Part shown: positions 1-4,970 of the stretch, in pieces
How positions within the stretch are numbered: the stretch's first letter is position 1
Layout: each line of letters opens with the position of its first letter
Origin: QHWK01 sp035315685
Lineage (GTDB): Bacteria > Acidobacteriota > Vicinamibacteria > Vicinamibacterales > CAVVIG01
Assembly: GCA_035315685.1 (NCBI GenBank)
Contig: DATFXR010000144.1
Span: forward strand, 1-6,563
Reading direction: 5' to 3'
Length of the DNA stretch: 6,563 nt
Made by a program: the position numbers and the translations under genes
The notes under the pieces: generated by a model
Databases searched by the model: none
What the model was told of the DNA's origin: nothing
What the model saw: only the letters and a program-made list of their open reading frames with translations

Positions 1-151
1 GGCCGCGCAACGGCAGCGCGTCGAGCGCGTGCGACGCAGCAACGGCGAAGCTGAACGGATGCCAGAGCAGCAGCAGTCCGCAGAGCACGAGCAGCCATCC
101 GCCGACGCCTTCTGGATCGCTTCGCTGCGCGGGGTCGCGCGATGCGGGCAT
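1..151 (-). CDS. N-terminal fragment of a small membrane protein (DUF2569-like?), cut by the window edge
   Basis: The minus strand reads open from an ATG at 151 to the window edge, 50 codons with no stop. The peptide begins with a charged stretch (MPASRDPAQRSDPEG), followed by VGGWLLVLCGLLLLW (residues 16-30), a hydrophobic segment that looks like a first transmembrane helix, and then further mostly non-polar sequence. An 'xGGWL' motif just before the first helix is typical of DUF2569/YdgK-type small multi-pass membrane proteins, so this is my best guess for the family, but only the first helix is present. No clear Shine-Dalgarno sequence precedes the ATG. The gene is divergent from the SixA-like phosphatase, with 82 bases and a G-rich repeat between them. 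Function unknown. Confidence 0.55.
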   Translation of the reverse strand, partial: MPASRDPAQRSDPEGVGGWLLVLCGLLLLWHPFSFAVAASHALDALPLRG

Positions 152-180
152 GCACGATACTAGGGTGCTCTCGCGCTCGG

Positions 181-233
181 GGCCAGGGGCTGGGGGCCAG
201 GGGCTGGGGCTAGCCAGGGGCTGGGGGCTAGCT
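181..233. repeat. G-rich tandem repeat, about three units of GCCAGGGGCTGGG
   Basis: The unit GCCAGGGGCTGGG occurs at 182-194, 196-208 and 213-225. The last copy is flanked by GGCTAGC-like sequence on each side (208-214, 226-232). The plus strand therefore carries at least six runs of three or more G in about 50 bases. The repeat is between genes: it lies directly in front of the likely start of the SixA-like gene, although that reading frame runs open through it. Similar G-rich 'GGGGCT(A)GGGGCTGGGGG' tracts are, from memory, common between genes in acidobacterial genomes. The sequence could form G-quadruplexes; its function is unknown. Confidence 0.75.
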
Positions 234-680
234 GTGTTGTTACTGCTCGTGCACCACGGAGAGGCAGTTGGACCGGAAGTGGATCCGCAGCGGCCGCTGT
301 CGGCGGAAGGCGTCGCCACAGTCGAACGCGTCGCGGCTGAGGCTGCGGCCCGCGGCGCGAAGCCGCACATCGTCTGGCACAGCGGCAAGCGGCGCGCGAA
401 GCAGACGGCGGAAGCCGTGTGGCGCGCGTGCAACGCGCTTGCGGAATTCTCCGCCACGCGCGATCTGCAGCCGGACGATCCGCCTCTATGGTTCCGCGAT
501 CGCCTGCGAGGTGAAACCCGCGACATTGCAGTCGTCGGTCACTTTCCGCATCTGCCGAGGCTGCTGGCGCTGCTCGTGACCGGTGGCGAGGCGGGTGTCG
601 CCTTTCCCGCGCACGGCATGGTCGCCCTCGTCAGCGAAGACGAGGGCGACACATGGCGCGAGATCTGGCGCGTGATTTAG
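234..680 (+). CDS. sixA: SixA-like phosphohistidine phosphatase (histidine phosphatase superfamily), with HHG instead of RHG
   Basis: The 148-residue product belongs to the histidine phosphatase (phosphoglycerate mutase-like) superfamily, SixA branch, whose known member removes phosphate from phosphohistidine on phosphotransfer proteins in the cytoplasm. Visible motifs are LLVHHGEAV (residues 5-12), RPLSAEG (20-26), SGKRRAKQTAEAV (50-62) and VVGHFPHL (100-107). With the GTG at 234 as start, the catalytic His is residue 8, as in E. coli SixA, and the length is close to E. coli's roughly 160. The frame is also open back to an ATG at 150, but that extension is encoded by a G-rich repeat and looks non-genic. 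TTG at 237 is another possible start. The Arg of the usual RHG motif is His here. The stop overlaps that of the convergent outer-membrane gene. Substrate unknown. Confidence 0.8.
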   Translation: MLLLLVHHGEAVGPEVDPQRPLSAEGVATVERVAAEAAARGAKPHIVWHSGKRRAKQTAEAVWRACNALAEFSATRDLQPDDPPLWFRDRLRGETRDIAVVGHFPHLPRLLALLVTGGEAGVAFPAHGMVALVSEDEGDTWREIWRVI

Positions 681-1258
681 CGGAACACGACGCCGAAGGT
701 CAGCCGCGAGAAGTGCAGACGATCGTTCCGGAAATCGATCGAGTTGATGCTGCCGTTGATGTCCTGTGTGGCGCGCATGTAGCGGTAGTCGCCGCGCAGT
801 CCCACGTGCTCGTTGAAATACCCCATCACGCCGGCGCCGAGGTCCCACCCAAGCATGTTCGTCGAAGAAAGAGGTGTAAAAACGGTGCCGTTGCCCTCGA
901 TCTGCGTGCGGATGAGGCCGAGGCCGCCGACGACATACGGCCGGACGCCGGTGCCGTGGGTCCCGCCGATTGGAACACCGACGATGACGTTGCCCATCAG
1001 GTTGAGCACGCTGTTGTTGCCGAAGTCGTTCTGCGTGCCGAAGAAGCTCGGGCTCCACCCGAAGTCCACTTCGCCGCCGATGATCCCCGCGCCCATGCCG
1101 CCACCGCTGATGCCGAAGGTCGTGCGGCCGTTGTTGATATTGCTGCCGAAAGCCGAGCCGATCCACGGCGTGACGAATCCGTCCGCACGTGCCGGCGTCG
1201 GCGTGAGCACGACCGCGACGGCAGCGCTCAGCATGAGCAACTTGATGATCTGCTTCAT
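677..1258 (-). CDS. Small outer-membrane beta-barrel protein (OmpA-barrel / opacity-porin type)
   Basis: The 193-residue protein begins with a signal peptide: MKQIIK, a hydrophobic core (LLMLSAAVAVVLTP) and a likely cleavage after ARA at residue 25. The mature part shows short alternating strands rich in Gly and aromatic residues, such as FGISGGGMGAGIIGGEVDFG (48-67), RPYVVGGLGL (106-115), LGWDLGAGVMGYF (136-148) and VGLRGDYRYM (152-161). It ends in LTFGVVFR. This is the pattern of the eight-stranded OMP_b-brl family, with 'GLRGDYRYM' a common strand near the end. The terminal residue is Arg rather than the usual aromatic, although Phe is next to last. The ATG at 1258 is preceded by a strong AGGAGG (1270-1275) 11 bases upstream. 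It is convergent with the SixA-like gene, stop codons overlapping. Role beyond being a porin-like envelope protein is unknown. Confidence 0.85.
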   Translation of the reverse strand: MKQIIKLLMLSAAVAVVLTPTPARADGFVTPWIGSAFGSNINNGRTTFGISGGGMGAGIIGGEVDFGWSPSFFGTQNDFGNNSVLNLMGNVIVGVPIGGTHGTGVRPYVVGGLGLIRTQIEGNGTVFTPLSSTNMLGWDLGAGVMGYFNEHVGLRGDYRYMRATQDINGSINSIDFRNDRLHFSRLTFGVVFR

Positions 1259-1293
1259 TGCGGTTCAGTCCTCCTTCGTCTCTGGAGGTGCAA

Positions 1294-1322
1294 GCGATAT
1301 GCCCCTGAATTTGTTACGGCAA
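1294..1322 (-). promoter_or_regulatory. Possible sigma-70-type promoter of the beta-barrel gene
   Basis: On the minus strand, TTGCCG (1317-1322) and TATCGC (1294-1299) are separated by 17 bases and lie about 35-65 bases upstream of the ATG at 1258, in a locally AT-richer stretch. The -35 matches consensus at four of six positions and the -10 at three of six, so this is weak evidence. Confidence 0.3.
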
Positions 1323-1341
1323 GAACTGTCGAGCCGCGAGG

Positions 1342-1421
1342 GAAAGCAACCGCAGAGTCCGCAGAGAACGTAGAGAATTCGTTTAAGAAGGAAAATCTCT
1401 GCGTGCTCTGCGGTTGCTTTC
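1342..1421. repeat. Intergenic long hairpin repeat, copy 1 (26-base arms)
   Basis: The left arm at 1342-1367 begins GAAAGCAACCGCAGAG and the right arm at 1396-1421 ends CTCTGCGGTTGCTTTC. They are reverse complements over 26 bases except for two adjacent mismatches, around a 28-base A-rich loop. It lies between two minus-strand genes. Acidobacterial genomes and soil metagenome contigs carry many intergenic elements of the 'CCGCAGAG(NN)CGCAGAG ... CTCTGCG(NN)CTCTGCGG' type (from memory). Transcribed, it would make a very stable stem and could act as a terminator or RNA-stability element. Confidence 0.8.
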
Positions 1422-1441
1422 GTTACGAGGGCGAAAACCGG

Positions 1442-1517
1442 GCGCAGAGTTCGCAGAGGACCGAAGAGTTCGGTTCAAAGAAGAAGAAAAATCTCTGCGT
1501 GCTCTGCGCGCTCTGCG
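1442..1517. repeat. Intergenic long hairpin repeat, copy 2 (same family)
   Basis: The left arm GCGCAGAGTTCGCAGAG (1442-1458) pairs with CTCTGCGTGCTCTGCGC (1493-1509) apart from two bases. A 20-base stretch running from AAATCTCTGCG into TGCTCTGCG is identical in copy 1 (1393-1412) and here (1489-1508). The right arm has an extra 9-base unit: CTCTGCGTG, CTCTGCGCG, CTCTGCG at 1493-1517. A small hairpin CCGAA-GAG-TTCGG sits in the loop at 1461-1473. Copy 2 starts 20 bases after copy 1 ends and lies 27 bases beyond the stop of the phosphatase-like gene, where it may end or protect that transcript. Confidence 0.75.
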
Positions 1518-1543
1518 GTTGCTGTCCGTGACGCGTCAGCGCG

Positions 1544-2071
1544 CTACTGCTTGTGCGACTGCGCGTAGTCGGTCGCGAACTGCTTCAGCGCCTGATTGGT
1601 GAGCCCCAGCGACGCAGCTTCGGTCGCGGCGCGGTCAGTGTCCCAGTGATCGATCGCGATGCGCTTGATCATCCACATGGCAGCGGCGCGATTGCCGGAG
1701 GCGCAGTGGATGTAGGCCGGCTCGTTGCCGGGCGTCTTGAGCGTTTTCAGGAAGGTCTCGGGCACCGACGGATCGGGCGACGCGGTGTTGAACGGGATGC
1801 TGTAGAACTTGATCCCCGCCTCCTTCGCGGCCGCCTCTTCCTGTTCGATGTTGGCGCCCTGCTCGGTTGGCACGCGGAGGTTGATGATCGAGGCGAATCC
1901 CATCTTCTTCAGCTCCGGTACGGCCGCCGCCGTGGTCGCGCCGCCGCACGCGACGGTCGTTTCGAGACGGGCGAAGTTGGTGACGCCGGGGACGTTTTCC
2001 TTGGTGACCTGCTGGGCGAGCGCCGGCGCGACGGCCATCAACGCAACCGCGATCGGGAGACATGCACGCAT
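1544..2071 (-). CDS. Secreted protein-tyrosine-phosphatase-like / DUF442-type protein
   Basis: The 175-residue protein has a signal peptide (MRACLPIAVALMAVAPALA, likely cleaved before QQ at 20-21), so the enzyme domain should be periplasmic. SIINLRVPTEQG (61-72) is the conserved 'INLR' segment and YIHCASGNRAAAMW (120-133) the active-site loop, with nucleophile Cys123 and Arg128, i.e. Cys-X4-Arg after His. This loop resembles those of the DUF442 / beta-lactamase-hydrolase-like phosphatase family, which is related to dual-specificity phosphatases; classical tyrosine phosphatases have Cys-X5-Arg. A phosphatase or sulfur-transfer role is possible, and the substrate cannot be read from sequence. 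The ATG at 2071 has AAGGAG (2079-2084) seven bases upstream. It lies 29 bases after the HAAS-protein gene on the same strand, so co-transcription with padR is plausible. Confidence 0.82.
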   Translation of the reverse strand: MRACLPIAVALMAVAPALAQQVTKENVPGVTNFARLETTVACGGATTAAAVPELKKMGFASIINLRVPTEQGANIEQEEAAAKEAGIKFYSIPFNTASPDPSVPETFLKTLKTPGNEPAYIHCASGNRAAAMWMIKRIAIDHWDTDRAATEAASLGLTNQALKQFATDYAQSHKQ

Positions 2072-2100
2072 GGAGTAGCTCCTTGTACGCGCGCATCATG

Positions 2101-2706
2101 CTACGAAACACGCCGCTCGCGCCACCTCGCCAGGACGCGCCGCGCGCCGCGGCTGGTGCCGACGAAAATGCCGAGCCCACATGCCGCGGCAAACGGGATG
2201 ATCCAGTAGCCGCCACCCAGCTGAACGCCCGGCTCGAGCGGGAAGTGCGCGCCCAGCCCGACCGGTAATCCGTGGACGTACTGAACGCCGACGTTGTTCG
2301 GGAAGATCGGCTTCAGGATTGCGATGGCGAAGAAGGCGAACGAAACCAGATAACCGATGAACAGCCAGCACGCGAGGAAGAACCCCCCTAACGTGCTCGC
2401 CGCCAGCTGGCTGACGGCGCGGACCGTCGCCACGAAGCGTCCGGTCGCCACCGCCTCGTCGATGGTGCGTTCGGCGGAGTATGCCTGCGCCACTCGCAAC
2501 GGCGGACCCAGTTCGCTGAGGATCTGCTCGAGCGCGACGCGTTCGTTCGGAGAGGCGTCGGTCGCCCCGATCCGCTCCCGGAGATGCGACTCGATCTCTC
2601 GAACAGCGTCGCGCACGACGTCGATCGGCAGGAACGTCTTCAGCGATCGCTCGAGCACGAAGAGGTAGCCGTTGACGCGCGACTCGCCGGTGTCACTGAG
2701 CTGCAT
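2101..2706 (-). CDS. HAAS-domain (DUF1700-like) membrane protein, partner of the PadR regulator
   Basis: The 201-residue protein has an N-terminal helical region (about residues 12-80) of the HAAS type: VNGYLFVLERSLKTFLP, then VVRDAVREIESHLRERI, then ALEQILSELGPPLRVAQAY. This is the domain found next to PadR regulators and in DUF1700 proteins. Two transmembrane segments follow, about 107-132 (GGFFLACWLFIGYLVSF and on) and 167-183 (YWIIPFAAACGLGIFVG), joined by a probably extracytoplasmic loop and followed by a basic tail (RGARRVLARWRERR). The ATG at 2706 lies inside the last codons of padR, a 14-base overlap in a different frame, which implies translational coupling; only a weak GAAAG precedes it. 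In known pairs the PadR protein controls its HAAS partner, often in response to envelope stress or antimicrobials; that role is inferred here. Confidence 0.85.
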   Translation of the reverse strand: MQLSDTGESRVNGYLFVLERSLKTFLPIDVVRDAVREIESHLRERIGATDASPNERVALEQILSELGPPLRVAQAYSAERTIDEAVATGRFVATVRAVSQLAASTLGGFFLACWLFIGYLVSFAFFAIAILKPIFPNNVGVQYVHGLPVGLGAHFPLEPGVQLGGGYWIIPFAAACGLGIFVGTSRGARRVLARWRERRVS

Positions 2707-3049
2707 GATCGTGTCTTTCGGCGTCGTCGATGAGACGCGTGATCTTGCCGGCGAACTCGCGCCACTCGCGCTTCATCTGGTCGAGCCGCTGCGCTCCGGC
2801 CTTCGTCAGCCGGTAGTACTTCCGCGCGTGCGCCGCCTCGCCTTCCACCCATGTCGCGTCGAGCAGCCCTTCGCGCGTCAGCCGGCCGAGGATCGGATAG
2901 ATCGTGCCTTCGCTGACGACGAGATCGGTGAACGCTTCGAGGTGCTGGATGATCGCGAGCCCGTAACGCGGGCCGGGCGAGACGGTCAGCAGGATCGCGA
3001 GGTCGAGACTGCCGCGCCGAAGCTGTTCCTGCCAGGTCTCGTGCGACAT
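2693..3049 (-). CDS. PadR-family transcriptional regulator
   Basis: The 118-residue protein is a small (subfamily-2-length) PadR winged-helix regulator. The signature is clear: GSLDLAILLTVSPGPRYGLAIIQHLE (residues 13-38), VVSEGTIYPILGRLTREGLL (44-63) and ARKYYRLTKAGAQRLDQMKREW (75-96). This gives the winged helix, with the recognition helix around GTIYPILGRL, followed by a short C-terminal dimerisation helix. The frame is open upstream to 3283, but the extension is low-quality Arg/Pro/Gly sequence, and family alignment places the start at the ATG at 3049 (MSHETW). A GTG at 3061 is an alternative. The ATG lies inside an 11-base palindrome and has only AAGG one base upstream, so translation may be leaderless or from a very short leader. 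Autorepression is expected. It overlaps the HAAS gene by 14 bases. Confidence 0.92.
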   Translation of the reverse strand: MSHETWQEQLRRGSLDLAILLTVSPGPRYGLAIIQHLEAFTDLVVSEGTIYPILGRLTREGLLDATWVEGEAAHARKYYRLTKAGAQRLDQMKREWREFAGKITRLIDDAERHDHAAQ

Positions 3050-3069
3050 ACCTTGTGACACAAGGTATG
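3047..3069. promoter_or_regulatory. Probable PadR operator: perfect 11-1-11 palindrome over the padR start codon
   Basis: CATACCTTGTG (3047-3057), one base (A3058), then CACAAGGTATG (3059-3069) form a perfect inverted repeat. Its left end contains the padR start codon (minus-strand ATG at 3049-3047). PadR dimers bind palindromes in their own promoters, and an 'ACCTTGT-n-ACAAGGT' type site fits that pattern. TACC TT on the minus strand (3067-3062) could also be a poor -10 element, so binding could block both transcription and translation start. Confidence 0.75.
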
Positions 3070-3126
3070 ACGTGCGGGCGGTCGCGGATGTTCGATCAGG
3101 CGGCGACCGGCCGCCAGTCGAGGACA

Positions 3127-3576
3127 CTATTGCTGCAACAGCGCCGCGAGGATCGGGTGGCGGTGCTTTGCGAACGGGTTCACGACGGTCACGCCGTTCC
3201 ACGTGAACCCGTCCTGGAGATCCTCGGAGAGGAGCAGACGGCAACCCGCGTCGCCAGCGGCCGCCATGATCACGGCATCCCACCAGCCGAAGTGGTGCGT
3301 GAGGGTCAGCTCGAGGGCCATCACGATCACCTCGGACGACGTCTCGATGAGCGGGAACGTGTCGCCCCAGTGCAGCACTGCCGCGCGCGCGTGCGTCCGC
3401 GAGCGTCTGGCCTTGCGGGCGAGGACCGCGAACAGCTCACCCAGCACCTGGACCGGGATCAACGTCTGTTCGATCGGCAATCGCTCGAGCATGTCGACAG
3501 CGACGTCGCGCATCTCGGCACCGTTGGTGTTCTCGGCGTAGGCGAGCACGTTGGTGTCGAGCGCGACGGTGACCAC
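3127..3576 (-). CDS. PIN-domain ribonuclease toxin (VapC-like) of a type II toxin-antitoxin pair
   Basis: The product is a 149-residue PIN domain, a Mg-dependent RNase fold used by VapC toxins to cleave RNA in the cytoplasm. Acidic metal-binding positions are Asp7 in ALDTNVLAY (5-13), Glu47 in VQVLGELFAV (42-51), Asp100 in HFGWWDAVIMAAA (95-107) and Glu118/Asp119 in LLLSEDLQDG (114-123); 'SEDLQDG' is typical of this PIN branch. All expected residues are present, so the nuclease should be active. I chose GTG at 3576 because the antitoxin stops at 3578, one base away, and because the domain begins immediately after it. The frame runs open further upstream, but only as antisense-like sequence through the antitoxin gene. 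No good Shine-Dalgarno sequence is seen, which suggests coupling to antitoxin translation. Confidence 0.88.
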   Translation of the reverse strand: MVTVALDTNVLAYAENTNGAEMRDVAVDMLERLPIEQTLIPVQVLGELFAVLARKARRSRTHARAAVLHWGDTFPLIETSSEVIVMALELTLTHHFGWWDAVIMAAAGDAGCRLLLSEDLQDGFTWNGVTVVNPFAKHRHPILAALLQQ

Positions 3577-3577
3577 G

Positions 3578-3820
3578 CTACGCGTCGTACAGCTCGTCGC
3601 GTGTCCAGCGGCCGATTCGTGCAGTGGCGCGTTGCGCGCGGAGACGGGCGAGCAACCCGCGCTTCGCGGCGTCGCGGACGCCGTCGCGAGCGTCGGCGGG
3701 CACGAGCTTCGCGACCGGTTTTCCATGACTCGTGATCACGTACGACTCACCGTCACGAACCCCACGAAGGAGCTTCGAGAAATCGCGATTCGCGTCGGCA
3801 GCGGAGACAGGCTTGCCCAT
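3578..3820 (-). CDS. Phd/YefM-family antitoxin
   Basis: The 80-residue protein begins MGKPVSAADANRDFSKLL and continues through DGESYVITSHGKPVAKLVP (23-41), the standard N-terminal DNA-binding and dimerising fold of Phd/YefM antitoxins ('A..nfs.ll..v..ge...vt..gkpvA.lvp'). The C-terminal part, rich in Arg and Ala and ending GRWTRDELYDA, should wrap and inhibit the PIN toxin encoded one base downstream. The frame extends 16 codons upstream to an ATG at 3868, but that codon lies within the -35 element of the probable promoter, so ATG at 3820, where the family motif starts, is preferred. No clear Shine-Dalgarno sequence is visible, and the predicted leader is only about a dozen bases. Antitoxin-toxin complexes of this kind usually repress their own promoter. 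Confidence 0.9.
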   Translation of the reverse strand: MGKPVSAADANRDFSKLLRGVRDGESYVITSHGKPVAKLVPADARDGVRDAAKRGLLARLRAQRATARIGRWTRDELYDA

Positions 3821-3839
3821 GGGTTCGTCCAGAGTAGTG

Positions 3840-3868
3840 ATATTACCTATTTTCGATGACGGCGCCAA
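3840..3868 (-). promoter_or_regulatory. Sigma-70-type promoter of the antitoxin-toxin operon
   Basis: On the minus strand, TTGGCG (3868-3863) is followed after exactly 17 bases by TAATAT (3845-3840). The match to TTGACA-17-TATAAT is good, and the stretch is noticeably AT-rich against its surroundings. Transcription would begin near 3832-3834, about 12-14 bases before the ATG at 3820. The -10 region GTAATATCAC is nearly palindromic (8 of 10), so an antitoxin could bind there; that is speculative. Confidence 0.7.
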
Positions 3869-3869
3869 G

Positions 3870-3902
3870 AAAAAAAGAGGGCAGGCGCAACCGCCTGCCC
3901 TC
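3870..3902 (-). terminator. Intrinsic (Rho-independent) terminator after the glycine-zipper protein gene
   Basis: GAGGGCAGGCG (3877-3887) and CGCCTGCCCTC (3892-3902) form a perfect 11-base stem with a 4-base loop. In the minus-strand direction the stem is followed at once by seven U (3876-3870), then CUU. This ends transcripts of the gene that stops at 3969, 66 bases away. The promoter of the antitoxin gene starts immediately after the U-tract. Confidence 0.93.
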
Positions 3903-3968
3903 CGTCATGTCCTTCTCTCGGGGACCTGGCTATCCGATCCGCCGCGTCCGACCTATCGGTGCCCCGTC

Positions 3969-4970
3969 TTACTCTTTCTCCGTCGTCACCGTGACCGGCT
4001 GGAGCAGCCTGACCGTCATCGGCGTGCCCGCCGGCAGCGTGGCGGTGCTGCGGTCGCCGGCCATCACGGCAGCCGTTCCGCCACCGGCGCCGGCGGTCGC
4101 ACCGATCGCCGCGCCTTTCGCGCCGCCGAGGATCGCGCCCAGGATCGCGCCGCCGACGGCCGCGCCGCCGACCTTCGCAGCGCTGCTGTTGCCGGGCGCG
4201 TCGCCGTAGCGATAGATGGTCTCGGTCGTGATCGGCAGCTTGGTCCCGTCCGCCAGGACGATCGTATGGAAGCGGACGCCAATGCTCGCGCGCTCCTTGA
4301 ATTTGCCACCGCGCTCCACCTGCATCACCGATCCGATCGCGTGCGCGCCGGACGGAATCGCGACGCGGTCGCCGACCTTCACGTCGCGCGTGACGCGCGC
4401 GTCGACGCGATCTTCGACGTGAGCGGTTTCGCTCGACAGCTTGGTCTCCGTCTGCAGGCCGATCACGGTTTGCGCCGAGACGACGAGGTCCTCGAAGGTG
4501 CGCTGTGGCGGCTCGGGGGCTCGCGGCGCCTCCGCGGCCGGATGCTCGTCAGCGCGTGGCGCCGGCTGCGGCTCAGGTGTCGCCGGCGCGGGCGCCGCAG
4601 GCGGCTGACTGGTGGACGTCGACGGCCAGCTGCTCGCAAGCGGCGGCGGATCCTGGTGCGTCGACACTGCCGCGTGGGTGCCGCGGGGCGACGCGACGCG
4701 CGCTGCCGCCTCGCTGCGCTTCGGCATCGCCTTCGGCGCAGGCGCGGCCACTGCCGGCTTCGGGGCCGGCTCAGTCACGACGGCCTCGGTCTCCTGCACC
4801 GGTCGCTCGGCGGTGAGACCGGGTGACGGCGCGGCAGCGGCCGGCGGCTGGATCTGTGCGGACACCGGCGCCGGGACCGCGTTCTGCCGCGACGCGAGAT
4901 AACCGCCACCCGCCGCGGCGCCAAGGCAGGCGACGGCGAGTGCGGCGAATGCGAATCGATTTGATAACAT
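3969..4970 (-). CDS. Membrane-anchored Pro/Ala-rich protein with VirB10/TrbI-like and glycine-zipper C-terminal region
   Basis: The 333-residue protein starts MLSNRFAFAALAVACLGAAA, an N-terminal signal anchor or signal peptide (residues 5-26). Residues 30-157 are a low-complexity Pro/Ala/Glu-rich linker, probably spanning the periplasm. A folded region follows at 159-255 (TFEDLVVSAQTVIGLQTETK, then RVDARVTRDVKVGDRVAIPSGAHAIGSV, then SIGVRFHTIVLADGTKLPI). It resembles the VirB10/TrbI barrel pattern, in which 'A.V..dV......iPaGs...G' is followed by a strand and 'DG..lpi'. Residues 267-300 are a glycine zipper (VGGAAVGGAILGAILGG and on), and 312-327 repeats the 'LPAGTPMTVRLLQPV' type of strand. 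No other secretion gene is nearby, so it is probably a stand-alone envelope protein. The ATG at 4970 has AGAGG four bases upstream. A strong terminator follows. Function unknown. Confidence 0.75.
   Translation of the reverse strand: MLSNRFAFAALAVACLGAAAGGGYLASRQNAVPAPVSAQIQPPAAAAPSPGLTAERPVQETEAVVTEPAPKPAVAAPAPKAMPKRSEAAARVASPRGTHAAVSTHQDPPPLASSWPSTSTSQPPAAPAPATPEPQPAPRADEHPAAEAPRAPEPPQRTFEDLVVSAQTVIGLQTETKLSSETAHVEDRVDARVTRDVKVGDRVAIPSGAHAIGSVMQVERGGKFKERASIGVRFHTIVLADGTKLPITTETIYRYGDAPGNSSAAKVGGAAVGGAILGAILGGAKGAAIGATAGAGGGTAAVMAGDRSTATLPAGTPMTVRLLQPVTVTTEKE

Noticed and set aside
1342..1517. CRISPR array reading of the two repeats
   Set aside because: There are only two copies, each itself a long hairpin, with no regular spacers and no cas genes.
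653..1531. Long plus-strand open frame opposite the beta-barrel gene and through the hairpin repeats
   Set aside because: It has no recognisable motif, is antisense to a well-supported protein with signal peptide and ribosome-binding site, and its end is translated repeat sequence; open frames of this size are common by chance at this GC content.
2080..2088. Half-copy of the PadR palindrome (CCTTGT) before the phosphatase-like gene
   Set aside because: Only six bases match, no second arm is present, and the match overlaps the AAGGAG ribosome-binding site, which explains it.
3099..3115. GGCGGC/GCCGCC hairpin between the PIN toxin and padR as a terminator
   Set aside because: The stem is only six bases and no U-tract follows in the minus direction, so it could be chance in GC-rich DNA.
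3732..4826. 364-codon plus-strand open frame opposite the glycine-zipper protein
   Set aside because: The translation is Arg-rich low-complexity sequence, it passes through a clear minus-strand terminator, and the opposite strand has a coherent anchored protein.
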